Assembly: GCF_011440275.1 (NCBI RefSeq)
Contig: NZ_JAAOIV010000001.1
Location: forward strand, 434,001-498,000
DNA length: 64,000 nucleotides
Reading direction: 5' to 3'
Source: Metallococcus carri
GTDB taxonomy: Bacteria; Actinomycetota; Actinomycetes; Actinomycetales; Dermatophilaceae
A program made the translations under genes and the position numbers. Of the stretch, positions 1-9,166 are shown piece by piece. Position 1 is the first letter of the stretch. Each line of letters begins with the position of its first letter. The notes below the pieces were generated by a model. It ran no database searches. It was given only the letters and a program-made list of their open reading frames with translations, and was not told the DNA's origin.

Positions 1-504
1 GGCGGCGTAGTCGGCGAGCAGGTCGCGTTCGGTGATGCTGCCGACGCGGCCGGGGGCGATGCTCGGGTGCAGGTCGCCGCGGTCGAGCAGCCACTGGGCC
101 AGGTCGCGCACCTCGGCCAGGCCGCTCTCCTGACCGACCGGGCGAGCCCCGGCCCGGCACAGCTTGATGCCGTTGTAGCGCGCGGGATTGTGGCTTGCGG
201 TGAACATCGCGCCGGGCACGTCGAGCGCGCCGCTCGCGTAGTAGAGGCCGTCGGTCGAGCACAGGCCGATCAGGGTCACGTCCACCCCGTGGGCGACCGC
301 GCCCTCGGCGAAGGCCCGGGCCAGCTCCGGTGAGGACGGGCGCATGTCGTGACCGATGACGATCGCGCTCGCGCCCTCGGGGGTGGCGATGACCTGGGCG
401 AAAGCCGCGCCGATCACCCGCGCGACCTGCGGGCTGAGTTGCTCGGGCACCAGCCCGCGCACGTCATACGCCTTGACGAAGTCGGTCAGTCTCGGAGCGC
501 TCAC
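1..504 (-). CDS. manB: Phosphomannomutase/phosphoglucomutase, N-terminal part (runs off the window)
   Basis: Interconverts mannose-6-P and mannose-1-P (and probably the glucose phosphates) in the cytoplasm, feeding GDP-mannose for glycans. The visible 168 codons hold the phosphohexomutase N-terminal region, including KAYDVRG near the start and the phosphoserine loop TASHNP. The C-terminal two thirds lie before base 1. The GTG start at 504 follows a -10-like TAGGCT (513-518, minus strand) with an 8-nt spacer and no Shine-Dalgarno, so it looks leaderless. Lying beside DUF3499 is the usual actinobacterial arrangement (manB-Rv3258c in M. tuberculosis). Confidence 0.93.
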   Translation of the reverse strand, partial: MSAPRLTDFVKAYDVRGLVPEQLSPQVARVIGAAFAQVIATPEGASAIVIGHDMRPSSPELARAFAEGAVAHGVDVTLIGLCSTDGLYYASGALDVPGAMFTASHNPARYNGIKLCRAGARPVGQESGLAEVRDLAQWLLDRGDLHPSIAPGRVGSITERDLLADYAA

Positions 505-562
505 AGCACGGGAGCCTAACCAGCAGGTATGCCGGAGCGCGGGTCAAGCCCGCGCGAAGGGC

Positions 563-916
563 TCAGTGCGAGCGGACGACCTGCAGACGGGGCAGGCCGG
601 GCAAAACGTCCTGCTCCGGCTCGGGCTCGGGGCGTCCGGCGGCGCGCACCGCATCGGCCAGGGCCAACAGGTCGTCCTCGCTCGGCGCCGGCTCGGTGAG
701 GTCGACCTGCAACCGCACGATGTCCCACCCGCGTGGCGCGGTGAGGCGCCCGGCGTGGTGGGCGCACAGGTCGTAGGAGTGCGGCTCGGCGTAGGTGGCG
801 AGCGGGCCTACGACCGCGGTGCTGTCCGCGTGCACATAGGTGAGGGTGGCGACCGCAGGGCTGGCACAGCCTGCGCGCGCACACTGACGCTTCATCACAC
901 CGCTGGGTCGCTGCAC
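563..916 (-). CDS. DUF3499 family protein
   Basis: Small conserved actinobacterial protein of unknown function, usually beside manB and a metallopeptidase-like gene, as here. It has a Cys pair near the N-terminus (CARAGC), the family segment ATLTYVHADSTAVVGPLATY, and a later CAHHAGRLTAPRGW stretch. The Cys/His pattern could bind a metal (inference). I start it at GTG 916 because TAGAGT (924-929, minus strand) lies exactly 7 nt upstream, as in other leaderless genes of this window. ATG 895 is the alternative and gives 110 aa. It is divergent from the gene at 1011. Confidence 0.85.
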   Translation of the reverse strand: MQRPSGVMKRQCARAGCASPAVATLTYVHADSTAVVGPLATYAEPHSYDLCAHHAGRLTAPRGWDIVRLQVDLTEPAPSEDDLLALADAVRAAGRPEPEPEQDVLPGLPRLQVVRSH

Positions 917-1010
917 GGGCATGACTCTAGGACAACCGAACCCGCGCTCCCGCGCAGGCACGCCGACCGCCCAACCCGACGCCGCGAGCACCCCGGCATA
1001 CGCTGGTGCG

Positions 1011-1400
1011 GTGGGACGAGATCGGCACGGACGTGGCAGGCGAGGACCGCTGGCGTGGCCGCGCGTGCCGGCGATGGCGACCCGCGGACGGCTTTTCGAC
1101 GAGGCGGTGCTCGACTCCTTCGAGCGGGTCGAGGGGCGGCTGGAGGGCCGGCCGGACATCGAGCTGGCGGTCGAGGATGTCCCGCCGAGCGACCCGGCAC
1201 CGTGGGAGGACCGCGTCGCGCTGGGTCGCGCGTTCCCCGCTGTCGGTGGCACCCCGGCGCGGGTGGTGATCTATCGTCGGCCGATCGAGACCCGGGTGAC
1301 CTCCCAGGACGACCTTGCCGACCTGATCGAGACCGTCGTCGCCGAGAACGTCGCCGGCCTGCTGGGTCGCAATCCCGACGATCTGCGAGGAGAGCTGTGA
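1011..1400 (+). CDS. Metallopeptidase-family (zincin-like) protein with a degenerate active site
   Basis: About 129 aa, starting VGRDRHGRGRRG, a recognisable actinobacterial form of the small zincin-like family (PF06262). In classical members an HExxH zinc motif lies near the C-terminus. Here the corresponding stretch reads ETVVAENVAGLLG, so both histidines are missing and it is probably not a zinc protease. From memory many actinobacterial members share this loss. GTG 1011 is chosen because -10-like TACGCT (999-1004) is 6 nt upstream and the N-terminal motif begins there. It overlaps the next gene by GTGA. Confidence 0.8.
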   Translation: MGRDRHGRGRRGPLAWPRVPAMATRGRLFDEAVLDSFERVEGRLEGRPDIELAVEDVPPSDPAPWEDRVALGRAFPAVGGTPARVVIYRRPIETRVTSQDDLADLIETVVAENVAGLLGRNPDDLRGEL

Positions 1401-2215
1401 GCCAGGCTTCGGTGCCGCCGCCCCTGGTCACCGGGCTGCCGATGCTCGGCCGCCCGCCCGTGTTGGTCACCGGGGCGGCCGGCACGCTCGGCCGCGATGT
1501 CGTGGCCGAGCTGCAGCGCTCGCAAGTGCCGGTGCGCGCGCTCGCGCACACCAGCGAGCCGCCCGAGGGTGTCGTGACGGCACCCGGTGACCTCACGACC
1601 GGGGTCGGCCTGGCCGAGGCCGTGACCGACATCGGTGCCGTGATCCATTGCGCGACAGGCGAATCGGTCGATGTTGACGGCACGCGCCGGCTCGCCGACG
1701 CCTGTGCCGCCCAGGGCGTGCGCCTGGTGCACGTGTCGATCGTCGGCTGCTGGGACAACCCCTTGCCCTACTACCGCACCAAGGCACAGTCGGAGACCGA
1801 GGTGGTGGCCTCCGGTGCCCCGCATGCCATCGTCCGCGCGACGCAATTCCACTCGCTGGTGCGCACCCTGTTCGGCCCGCGCCACGGTGTGAGCGTGTCC
1901 AGCCGGGGGCTGCGGGCCGCGCCGTGCGACACCGCCTGGGTGGCGCGGGTGCTCGTCGACGTCGCGCTGGAGGATCGCCTGCCGGTCGAGCCGATCGAGC
2001 TGGCCGGCCCGGAGGTGCTCACCGCTCGCGAGATCGCGGTCCTGACCGCGCATGTCACCGGCGAGCCACTGCGCCGGCATCTGCAGGTGCCGGCGGTCGG
2101 GGGCATCATGCGTGCCTTCGCCCGCGGCTCCAACCTGCCCGGGCCCGGTGCGCGCCGCGGCGGCCGGACCTATGCCGCCTGGCTTGCCGCTCAGACCGGG
2201 GCGGCCCGCTCCTAA
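1397..2215 (+). CDS. NAD(P)-dependent epimerase/SDR-like protein (NmrA/extended type)
   Basis: 272 aa with an N-terminal Rossmann motif VLVTGAAGTLGRDV and a segment YYRTKAQSE that supplies the YxxxK of atypical SDRs. These proteins bind NAD(P) and act as reductases, epimerases or redox sensors. The substrate cannot be told. GTG 1397 overlaps the preceding stop (GTGA), so translation is coupled to the metallopeptidase-like gene. The C-terminus is basic and Gly/Ala rich (GARRGGRTYAAW). I do not recall it in the corresponding M. tuberculosis block, so it may be a lineage-specific insertion. Confidence 0.78.
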   Translation: MSQASVPPPLVTGLPMLGRPPVLVTGAAGTLGRDVVAELQRSQVPVRALAHTSEPPEGVVTAPGDLTTGVGLAEAVTDIGAVIHCATGESVDVDGTRRLADACAAQGVRLVHVSIVGCWDNPLPYYRTKAQSETEVVASGAPHAIVRATQFHSLVRTLFGPRHGVSVSSRGLRAAPCDTAWVARVLVDVALEDRLPVEPIELAGPEVLTAREIAVLTAHVTGEPLRRHLQVPAVGGIMRAFARGSNLPGPGARRGGRTYAAWLAAQTGAARS

Positions 2216-2264
2216 CTCCGGCGAACCGCCGTCGCGCCACCGTTCCTTCGCCATAGTGGTCCCC

Positions 2265-3965
2265 GTGACCACGCTCGACGCCCGTGCTCTCTGGGCTCGG
2301 CGTGCCTCGATGCGCCACCACCGGGTGCTGTGGGCCGCGGCCGCCGTCGTGCTCGGTCCACTGCTGATCTCCTTGCTGCTCATGGGAATTCGCGGCTATT
2401 GGCCCGGCGGCGACTATGCCTACATCGGGGTCCGCGCCATGGAGGTGTGGTCCTCGCACCCACCCCTGACCGGCATGCGGTCGACCGGCGCGATGGACGC
2501 GGGCGGAGTGCAGGTGCACCATCCCGGGCCGTTGCTGTTCTACGTGCTGGCAATCCCGTTGGCGCTGTGCGGTTTTCACCCGTGGGGGATCCTGCTCGGC
2601 GCCTGGCTGCTCTGTGCGTATGCCGTGTGGGTCGCCTTGAGTTGTGCCTGGCGGTTATGGCGGTTGCCGGGCGTGATCGTCGTGACCGCGACCTTTGTGG
2701 CGCTCGAGGCCGTCATCGGCCCGCAGTTCCTGCTGCAACCGTGGAATCCCACCACCGCGCTCTTCCCGCTCGTCACGCTCGTGGTCCTCCTGGCCGCGCT
2801 GTGGGCCGGTCGCACCCGCTGGCTGCCGCACCTGGTCTTCGTCTGGTCGTATGTCGTGCAGGCTCACCTGGCGTTCCTGCCGCTGGCGGCGGCGTCCGTC
2901 CTGGCCGTGGTGACGGTCGGGCTGGTGCGGTGGTGGCGCGGTGGCCGGTCGGCGCGCCCAACCCGGCGGACCTGGGTGGCGCTCGGTATCGCGGTCGCGT
3001 GCTGGGCACCCGTGGCCGCCGAGGCGGTGCTCTATTCGCCGAACAATCTCACCCAGATGTACCGCTATCTCACCGTCCCGCGCCCGCGCACGATCGGTGT
3101 GGGCCGCGCCACCGAGGCGATCGCGCTGATGTCGGCGCCGTCGCCGGGCGTGCTGCGCGGGTTCGTCGGCATCACCGGAAATGCGCCGATGCCCACCGTC
3201 CCAGCCCTGGGCTGGTGGCTGCTCGCGCTCATGGTGGGCGCGGCCGCGCTGGCCGTGCGCCGGTGGTTCACCGGTGACCGCGACGTGCTCGACCGGCTGC
3301 TGCTCACCAGCGCGGCCGGGCTGGTGATCGCCCTGATGACGATCTCGCGGATCGAGGTCACCCGGCCGTTGATCTACGCCCTGGTCTTCCTGCCTCTCGT
3401 CGCGCTCACCGTGTGCTGCGCGATCGCCACCGTCGGGCGCGCGCTCGTGCATGCCGCTGGCGCTCGTCCATCAGAGCCGCCGCGCTGGGTGCTCGGTATG
3501 GCGCTCGCGGTCGCCGTGCTGCTCAGCGTGAGCCTGCCGTGGTGGAATCCCCTCGCGCCGATCGACCCGCGCACCGAGCAGTCGATGCGTCAGGCCGCGA
3601 CGGTCGTGACCGCCGCCGCGCAGCGTGACGGCCTCGCCGACCGCGGCATACGGATCGAAGCTCCTGGCCCGCTGGGAGTTCTGGTGCTGTCCGCCAGCAT
3701 CGGATATGCGTTGTCGCAGAACGACATTCGCTGGTCCAAGGAGATGTACTGGTCGCTGCCGACCGACGACCAGGTGCACGAGAACGCCCACGCCCGCAAA
3801 GACGCCGCCGTGCTCACCATCCGCGAACAGATCAGCGGGCAATGGTTCGGCACGCCGCCGGCGTCGGGGCGCCTGCTGCAGGACCAGACCTGGCCCGGCG
3901 GCCTGCTCGGGCGCCCAGCGCGGGTGCAGCTGTGGCTGAGCGTGCCGCCCACAGGCCAGCCGTAG
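2265..3965 (+). CDS. Large multi-pass membrane protein, GT-C glycosyltransferase-like
   Basis: 566 aa with roughly ten hydrophobic segments. The first helix (about residues 20-45) is followed by an external-loop motif GDYAYIGVRAMEV and then HHPGPLLFYVLAIP. Acidic residues in the first loop after helix 1 are typical of GT-C enzymes that use lipid-linked sugar donors, so a cell-envelope mannosyl- or arabinosyltransferase-like role is inferred, not shown. The start is GTG 2265, with CATAGT (2252-2257) 7 nt upstream suggesting leaderless transcription. ATG 2310 is possible. It is convergent with DUF5719. Confidence 0.6.
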   Translation: MTTLDARALWARRASMRHHRVLWAAAAVVLGPLLISLLLMGIRGYWPGGDYAYIGVRAMEVWSSHPPLTGMRSTGAMDAGGVQVHHPGPLLFYVLAIPLALCGFHPWGILLGAWLLCAYAVWVALSCAWRLWRLPGVIVVTATFVALEAVIGPQFLLQPWNPTTALFPLVTLVVLLAALWAGRTRWLPHLVFVWSYVVQAHLAFLPLAAASVLAVVTVGLVRWWRGGRSARPTRRTWVALGIAVACWAPVAAEAVLYSPNNLTQMYRYLTVPRPRTIGVGRATEAIALMSAPSPGVLRGFVGITGNAPMPTVPALGWWLLALMVGAAALAVRRWFTGDRDVLDRLLLTSAAGLVIALMTISRIEVTRPLIYALVFLPLVALTVCCAIATVGRALVHAAGARPSEPPRWVLGMALAVAVLLSVSLPWWNPLAPIDPRTEQSMRQAATVVTAAAQRDGLADRGIRIEAPGPLGVLVLSASIGYALSQNDIRWSKEMYWSLPTDDQVHENAHARKDAAVLTIREQISGQWFGTPPASGRLLQDQTWPGGLLGRPARVQLWLSVPPTGQP

Positions 3966-3977
3966 GAGCGACATCGA

Positions 3978-4103
3978 GGCTGCGCTGGGGCACGGACGCC
4001 GACAGCCACGGCAATTGCGGTCCGCAGATGGAGGCACCACACCTGCGCTGCGGCACGGACGCTGACGGGCGTAGCCACCCGGGTCCGCAACCTGGTGCAG
4101 CTG
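3978..4103. repeat. Two imperfect 63-bp direct repeats between convergent genes
   Basis: CTGCGCTG(G/C)GGCACGGACGC recurs at 3980 and 4043, and the downstream GTCCGCA segment recurs at the same 63-bp spacing. The pair fills the gap between two genes facing each other. No T-run terminator is evident. Confidence 0.6.
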
Positions 4104-4122
4104 TTCGCCGGGCGGGCAGTGC

Positions 4123-5559
4123 TCAGCCGGTCGCGGCGTCGGCGACGGTCGGGCGGTCGAGCACCGGTGCGAGCGTCAGCGCCTCGTTCACCGGCATACC
4201 CCGGGGTCCGGTGCCGGAGACGGCCAGACCGGCCCACACCGGGCCGCGCTTGACGCTCAGCCACACCGAGGCCACACCCCGCAGCGACACCGTCGTCGCG
4301 CGATCACCGGGGACCGTCACAGGGCGGGTCGTTGTGCGGCCGGAGGCGTCCACGGTGTGCAACAACACCGCGCCGCCACGCCCGGGCGCCGCGAGCACCA
4401 CCGACGCAGGCACCTCCGCCGGCACCGGCCCGCCCGCGAGCGCGGTGATCTGCTCGCCGGCCACCGACCAGCCGAAGTCGGCCCGACCGGATCGCGCGGT
4501 CGTCGTCTGCACCGCGGCCACGACCGGCACGTCCGCGGTGACCTCAGCGACGTAGCTGCCCTGGGGGACATCCTTGAGCTCGATCTGCCCGGCAGCCCCG
4601 GCCGCGACGGTGCGCACCTCGTCGGCCACGACATTGCCGTCGGTGTCCATGACCCGCACCCGTGCGATGGCGTCTTCGGCTCCGGGCACCGCGATGCGCA
4701 CGGTTGTCGGGCCGTCCCCGGCAGCGATCGCCGGGATCACCTGCGAGGTCGCCGGCGGTGCGGTCGGAGCGGTCATGGCTTCGCCCGAGGTGGTCTCGCC
4801 GGTCATCCACAGGTCGGCCACCGCGACCGCCACCGTGCCGCCGGTGGCGTTCACGTGCACCATCGCCCCGGCGAGGTCGGGGCCGAAGGCGCCGAAGGTC
4901 AGCACGGTGCGGCCGGCCGGCGCCACCACGACACCGTCGGCGCTCTTGTCGGCAGCCACGCCCTTGGCGCCGACCACCGAGGCACTGACCGTCACCGGGT
5001 TGGCCCCGGGGTTGGTGAGCACGAGCCGGGCGACCCGGCCGTCCTGAGCACCACCGATCGGCAGCCAGGCGTCGTCGGTGGTCGCAGTGCACGCCGCGAG
5101 AGTGAGGCCGCGGGCCCGATCGGTGTCGTCGATCGCGGATTGCACGGCGGCGAAACCCACCGCGTGTCCACCCGACGCCGTCAGCCCCAGCCCGCCCCCA
5201 CCGCTCAGCGATCCGCGCGAGACCTTGCCCCGTGGTTGGGAGGTGAGCGAGCCACCAGCGGTTGACGGCAACCGCGCCGCCGTCACCGATCCGGCCGAAT
5301 CCGCTCGGGGCACAACGGCTTTCGGAGCCAACGCGGTCGACACCTCGACGGTCTGGCGGTCGTTCTCGCTGCCCTCGGCACCCGGGCGGTCGGGGCCCGG
5401 ACACACCACCTGTCGGGTGATCGACGTCGTCGCTGCCTGCGCGGCGGGCCGGGCCGGGTCGGCCAGGTCGAACGAACCGGTCCAGCCGGTCGCGCCGAGC
5501 ACCAGCACGCCCGCGGCGGCTGCTCCCCCGGTTGCGCGGAGCACGGATCCGAAGCTCAC
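4123..5559 (-). CDS. DUF5719 family secreted or membrane-anchored protein
   Basis: 478 aa. It has one N-terminal hydrophobic segment (about residues 8-30, AAAAGVLVLGATGW), then an extracellular, Gly/Ala/Val-rich beta-repeat region. Short stretches such as RLVLTNPGANPVTV and VVAPAGRTVLTFGAF are characteristic of DUF5719. Its function is unknown. In actinobacteria it normally follows the large membrane glycosyltransferase gene, as here, where its GTG start at 5559 overlaps that gene's stop (GTGA). A role with that enzyme in envelope glycan export or modification is inferred from this coupling. Confidence 0.8.
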   Translation of the reverse strand: MSFGSVLRATGGAAAAGVLVLGATGWTGSFDLADPARPAAQAATTSITRQVVCPGPDRPGAEGSENDRQTVEVSTALAPKAVVPRADSAGSVTAARLPSTAGGSLTSQPRGKVSRGSLSGGGGLGLTASGGHAVGFAAVQSAIDDTDRARGLTLAACTATTDDAWLPIGGAQDGRVARLVLTNPGANPVTVSASVVGAKGVAADKSADGVVVAPAGRTVLTFGAFGPDLAGAMVHVNATGGTVAVAVADLWMTGETTSGEAMTAPTAPPATSQVIPAIAAGDGPTTVRIAVPGAEDAIARVRVMDTDGNVVADEVRTVAAGAAGQIELKDVPQGSYVAEVTADVPVVAAVQTTTARSGRADFGWSVAGEQITALAGGPVPAEVPASVVLAAPGRGGAVLLHTVDASGRTTTRPVTVPGDRATTVSLRGVASVWLSVKRGPVWAGLAVSGTGPRGMPVNEALTLAPVLDRPTVADAATG

Positions 5560-8500
5560 CACTGGCTCCGTCGCGAGCGCCGGTTGCCCAGCGGTATGGC
5601 GAAGAACACCACCAGGGCCAGCGCGATCCCCTGCGCCCACCGCACCCGTGGGTGCGCGGCCTGCGGGGTGATCTCGAGCGTTCCCGGGCCGGCACCCAGC
5701 AGATAGGTCGGGAAGGGTTGACCCGGCACGGCGGTGAGCGTGCGCCCGGCATACCGCACCTGATTCGCGCCCGCCCAGCCCGCGCCCTCGGACACCACGA
5801 GCCGGCGACCGGGCGCCCCGGCGGGCAGCTGGGTGCGGGTGCGAGCGTGCTGCACGCTCGAGGGCACCTCGCGGGTGGGCACACCACCGACGCTGATGGT
5901 CAGCCGGCTGCTGGCGACCGAGGTGCGGCCGTCGGGGCTGGCCAGGGGCGAGACGCGCCAGAGTCCGGTGGTGCCGGATGTGGGCACCAGTCCGGCGGTC
6001 GCGTCGAGGGTGCGTCGCAGCGGGGCGGTGGCCGACGGCGGCCCTTCGAGCACGACATAGCCGACGGCGAGCGCGTGCAGTCGGGCCGGGGCACCGGTGG
6101 TGCCCTGGCCGGACAGGATCGTCGAGACCAGGCTGGTGAGCGCTGGGTGCACCGCCGAGAGCGGTTCGCCGATGTCGGTGCCCGGCAGCCCGGTCTCCCG
6201 GCCCTGCAGGCGATAGGTGATCGCGCCGTCGGAGCCGGCGCGGAGGATGAGCGCGCGGACCGCTCCCGGCGTGCGCGCCTGCTCGGCCGCCACCGCCGGC
6301 ATCGTCGCGGGTGCTGCGTGCAGCGGCGACAGCGACGACCCGGCCGCGAAGACGGCGCCGGTGACCGCCGCGAGCCCGGCGAGCGAGACCACCACCGGGA
6401 CGACGGTGCGCTGCCAGCCGGTGCGCACCCGCACGCCGCGCAACCCCAGCAAGGCGCAGCCGAGCAGGGCGAGCGCCCACCCGTCGAGCGGCAGTCCGGT
6501 CCACACGGTGCGGCCGGGCACGACCGTCACGCGGGGCGCGAGCAGGGCGGCGGCGAGCGAGATCAGGCCGAAGACGATCAGGCCGAGGTGAGCACGCGGG
6601 GTGCCGCCGCGCAGCAGGCCGAGCACCGCGACGAGGAGCACCGGCGCGGACACCAGCACGAGATAGGACCCGGGGCCGCCAGGGTGCAGCAGCGCCAGCT
6701 GCCAGGGTGCGACCGGCGCTCCGGAGCCGGCGGTCAGCACACCGGGGCCGGAGAAGATCCGGTGCCAGTCGTCGGTCAGCCACAGCGTGCTCACCCCGAG
6801 CAGCAGCCACGGCACGACGAGCAGGATCAGCGCACGCAGCCGGGCCCAGCCCGGGCCGGCGCCGAGCACCAGCAGGGCCGGCACCAATGCGAGCAGGAGC
6901 ATCGCTGGCGCGAAAGCACCGAGCAATCCCGCGGCCAGCGTCGTGCCGAAGGTCACCGAGGCGGTCGCTCGCCGGCTCGCGATACCGAAGCCGCCCGCGA
7001 CGACCAGCGGCAGCAGGATATGGGCGATCACCGGGCCGAGCCGGCCCTGCGCGATGCCGGTCGTGAGGGTCGGCAGGCTCGCCCACGCCAGCGCCGCGAC
7101 GGCGCGCGGCCAGCGAGCCGCGGTCGCGATCCGGCCGGCGCGATAGGCGGTCCAGCCCGACAGCGGCATCGCCAGCACGAGCAGCCAGGCCACCGCGGTC
7201 GCGCCCGAGGTGTCCGCCCGCAGACCGGGGATCTGTTCGATCAGCCAGGCGAACGGCATCAGCGCGATCAGCGACTCGGCCGGACGCCCGAGGCCGCCGA
7301 GGCCCGGGCCGCTCCAGGTGTCGCGCCAGGAGTGATACATCGCCTGTGCGGTGGTCGCGAAGGGGCGCAGCTCGCCACCCCCGAGACCCTGCGCGCGCCC
7401 TTGCACCGCGCCGCCGCCGAGCAGGTCACGCCACCGCCAGCCGGCCGCGACGACCAGCGCGAGCACCGCCCACAGCCCGGGATTGGTGATCAATCCGGCG
7501 CGCCGCGGTGGCCGAAGCTCCTCGACCTCCTCGCTCACCGGCCCGGGCTCGACATCCTCACCGGCAGGGTCATCGCCGTCACGATCAGGGGTGACGGCGT
7601 CATGGATCGCGTCGTATGCCGACCGCACCGCACCTTCCCAGGGCACGAACACCGCCCCGAGGTGGCGGCGGCGGGCGGTGGCCCGGCCGACGAACCGGAA
7701 CCGGGCACCGGCGATGCGACCGAGGTCGAAGGGCGCGAAGGCCTGGGCGAACTCGGCGCCGGCCCGGCGCGGCCGTTTAGCGAGCAGCAGCAACAGCCCG
7801 GACGCGATGCCGCAGACGAAGATCCAGGCGGCCATGAACGGCATACCGAGCAGGGAACTGCGCGCGAGCGCGACCTGACGGTGCCGGCGCAGGGTGCGGG
7901 CACTGCGCGGGCGCGGCAGGTCGGCGTCGCGGGCAGCCGGATCGGCAGGGTCGGCGAGGTCCTGGCGCACCCGGGCGCCCGGCACGACCACCACTTGGTG
8001 GCCGGTGAGATGGGCGCGCCAGCAGATGTCGACGCCGTCGCCGTCACCGTCGAAGGCCGGGTCGAAACCACCGAGCACGGCGTAGACATCGCGGCGGATC
8101 AGCATGCCGGCGCTGCTCACCGCGAGGACATCGGTGCGCTGGTCGTACTGACCCTGGTCGCGCTCGCCGGCGGTGCGCGCGCCGACATGCCGGCCGGTGC
8201 GGGTGAGCTCGAGGCCGACGTTGAGCAGTCGTTTGGGATCGGCGAAGGACACGACCTTGCAGCCGGCGATGCCGATCCGGGAGCTGGGTTCGACCACCGT
8301 GACCAGGCGAGCGAGTGCTTCGCGGTCGGGGGCGCTGTCCTCGTGCAGCAGCCACAGCCATTCGTAACGGTCGCGCTGCCGGACCGGGCGCTTGTGCGCG
8401 CGCTCGCGCGTGCGCCGGGGCACCACGACATCCTCACCGGGGCCCGGGAGCGCCTCGACGGCGATATCGACGAGGTCGGCGAAGGGGGATCCGGCGGGCA

Positions 8501-8723
8501 CCGTGACGACCGAGACGTGCGGGAAATGCGCGCGGATGTCGTCATGCTCATCGAGGTAGCCGTGCATCAACCGCTGCTCGGTGGCGTCGATGATGACGAG
8601 CCGGTCAGGACGGCGGGTCTGCGCGATCAGCTGGGAGAAGGTGGTCGACAACCAGCGGTCACGGCCGTGTTGGACGACGAGCAGGGCCGTGACGGCAAAA
8701 CGGGTGGCAGTGCCCTCGGGCAT
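5556..8723 (-). CDS. GT2 glycosyltransferase with a large multi-pass membrane domain
   Basis: 1055 aa. Residues 1 to about 300 form a GT-A glycosyltransferase 2 domain; the DxD position reads LLHEDSAP. A Pro/Glu/Arg-rich linker follows, then about ten hydrophobic helices, an extracytoplasmic region and a C-terminal helix ending RRSRRSQW. The layout suggests a membrane enzyme making or handing on an envelope polysaccharide. The substrate is unknown. The same gene pair (GT2 membrane protein plus DUF5719) lies between manB and whiB in Streptomyces, from memory. ATG 8723 is used. Confidence 0.78.
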   Translation of the reverse strand: MPEGTATRFAVTALLVVQHGRDRWLSTTFSQLIAQTRRPDRLVIIDATEQRLMHGYLDEHDDIRAHFPHVSVVTVPAGSPFADLVDIAVEALPGPGEDVVVPRRTRERAHKRPVRQRDRYEWLWLLHEDSAPDREALARLVTVVEPSSRIGIAGCKVVSFADPKRLLNVGLELTRTGRHVGARTAGERDQGQYDQRTDVLAVSSAGMLIRRDVYAVLGGFDPAFDGDGDGVDICWRAHLTGHQVVVVPGARVRQDLADPADPAARDADLPRPRSARTLRRHRQVALARSSLLGMPFMAAWIFVCGIASGLLLLLAKRPRRAGAEFAQAFAPFDLGRIAGARFRFVGRATARRRHLGAVFVPWEGAVRSAYDAIHDAVTPDRDGDDPAGEDVEPGPVSEEVEELRPPRRAGLITNPGLWAVLALVVAAGWRWRDLLGGGAVQGRAQGLGGGELRPFATTAQAMYHSWRDTWSGPGLGGLGRPAESLIALMPFAWLIEQIPGLRADTSGATAVAWLLVLAMPLSGWTAYRAGRIATAARWPRAVAALAWASLPTLTTGIAQGRLGPVIAHILLPLVVAGGFGIASRRATASVTFGTTLAAGLLGAFAPAMLLLALVPALLVLGAGPGWARLRALILLVVPWLLLGVSTLWLTDDWHRIFSGPGVLTAGSGAPVAPWQLALLHPGGPGSYLVLVSAPVLLVAVLGLLRGGTPRAHLGLIVFGLISLAAALLAPRVTVVPGRTVWTGLPLDGWALALLGCALLGLRGVRVRTGWQRTVVPVVVSLAGLAAVTGAVFAAGSSLSPLHAAPATMPAVAAEQARTPGAVRALILRAGSDGAITYRLQGRETGLPGTDIGEPLSAVHPALTSLVSTILSGQGTTGAPARLHALAVGYVVLEGPPSATAPLRRTLDATAGLVPTSGTTGLWRVSPLASPDGRTSVASSRLTISVGGVPTREVPSSVQHARTRTQLPAGAPGRRLVVSEGAGWAGANQVRYAGRTLTAVPGQPFPTYLLGAGPGTLEITPQAAHPRVRWAQGIALALVVFFAIPLGNRRSRRSQW

Positions 8724-8770
8724 CTCGAGGCTGCCGGCGCGGACGGCCGCTCCGTCCGTCGCTACAGGGC

Positions 8771-9037
8771 TCAGACGGCCCTCTTTTTCAACTTACGGCG
8801 CTCACGCTCGGACAGGCCGCCCCAGATCCCGAAGCGTTCGTCGTTGGCAAGGGCGTATTCCAGGCACTCGGCCTGGACCTCGCACCCGACGCAGACCTTC
8901 TTGGCCTCGCGGGTCGAGCCACCCTTCTCCGGGAAGAACGCTTCTGGGTCGGTCTGCGCGCACAAGGCGCGCTCCTGCCAACCAAGAGCACCGTCGTCGT
9001 CCTCGTCGTGCACTGCGAGTAGCTGGAACTCCTGCAC
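8771..9037 (-). CDS. whiB: WhiB-family transcriptional regulator (WhiB2/WhmD-like)
   Basis: 88-aa regulator with four cluster cysteines at 26, 49, 52 and 58 (C-x22-C-x2-C-x5-C), the WhiB turn GIWGG and a basic tail ERERRKLKKR. It should bind a [4Fe-4S] cluster and act with the housekeeping sigma factor. Its position between the glycosyltransferase and fbiA matches whiB2 of M. tuberculosis (Rv3260c), linked to septation, so a role in division or envelope control is inferred. GTG 9037 is preceded by a strong AGGAGG at about 5 nt spacing. Confidence 0.93.
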   Translation of the reverse strand: MQEFQLLAVHDEDDDGALGWQERALCAQTDPEAFFPEKGGSTREAKKVCVGCEVQAECLEYALANDERFGIWGGLSERERRKLKKRAV

Positions 9038-9070
9038 GTTTCCTCCTGACAGCGGTCGTCGACGTCACTA

Positions 9071-9100
9071 ATTACATGCGTGTTATTACCGTTTCGTCAA
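9071..9100 (-). promoter_or_regulatory. Putative whiB promoter
   Basis: Reading the minus strand, TTGACG (9100-9095) is separated by 18 nt from TGTAAT (9076-9071), in an unusually AT-rich patch about 34 nt before the whiB start. TAATTA, three bases further on, is an alternative -10. Confidence 0.45.
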
Positions 9101-9166
9101 GCTGTCTTTCCCTGTGCGGCAGGCCGATCGGCGTGTCGCGGGGTCGCGATGCCAGACTTGCCAGCC

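Noticed and set aside
5532-9071. A 1179-codon plus-strand frame opposite the large glycosyltransferase
   Set aside because: Gln/Arg/Gly-rich antisense shadow; the minus strand has real domains and coupled starts.
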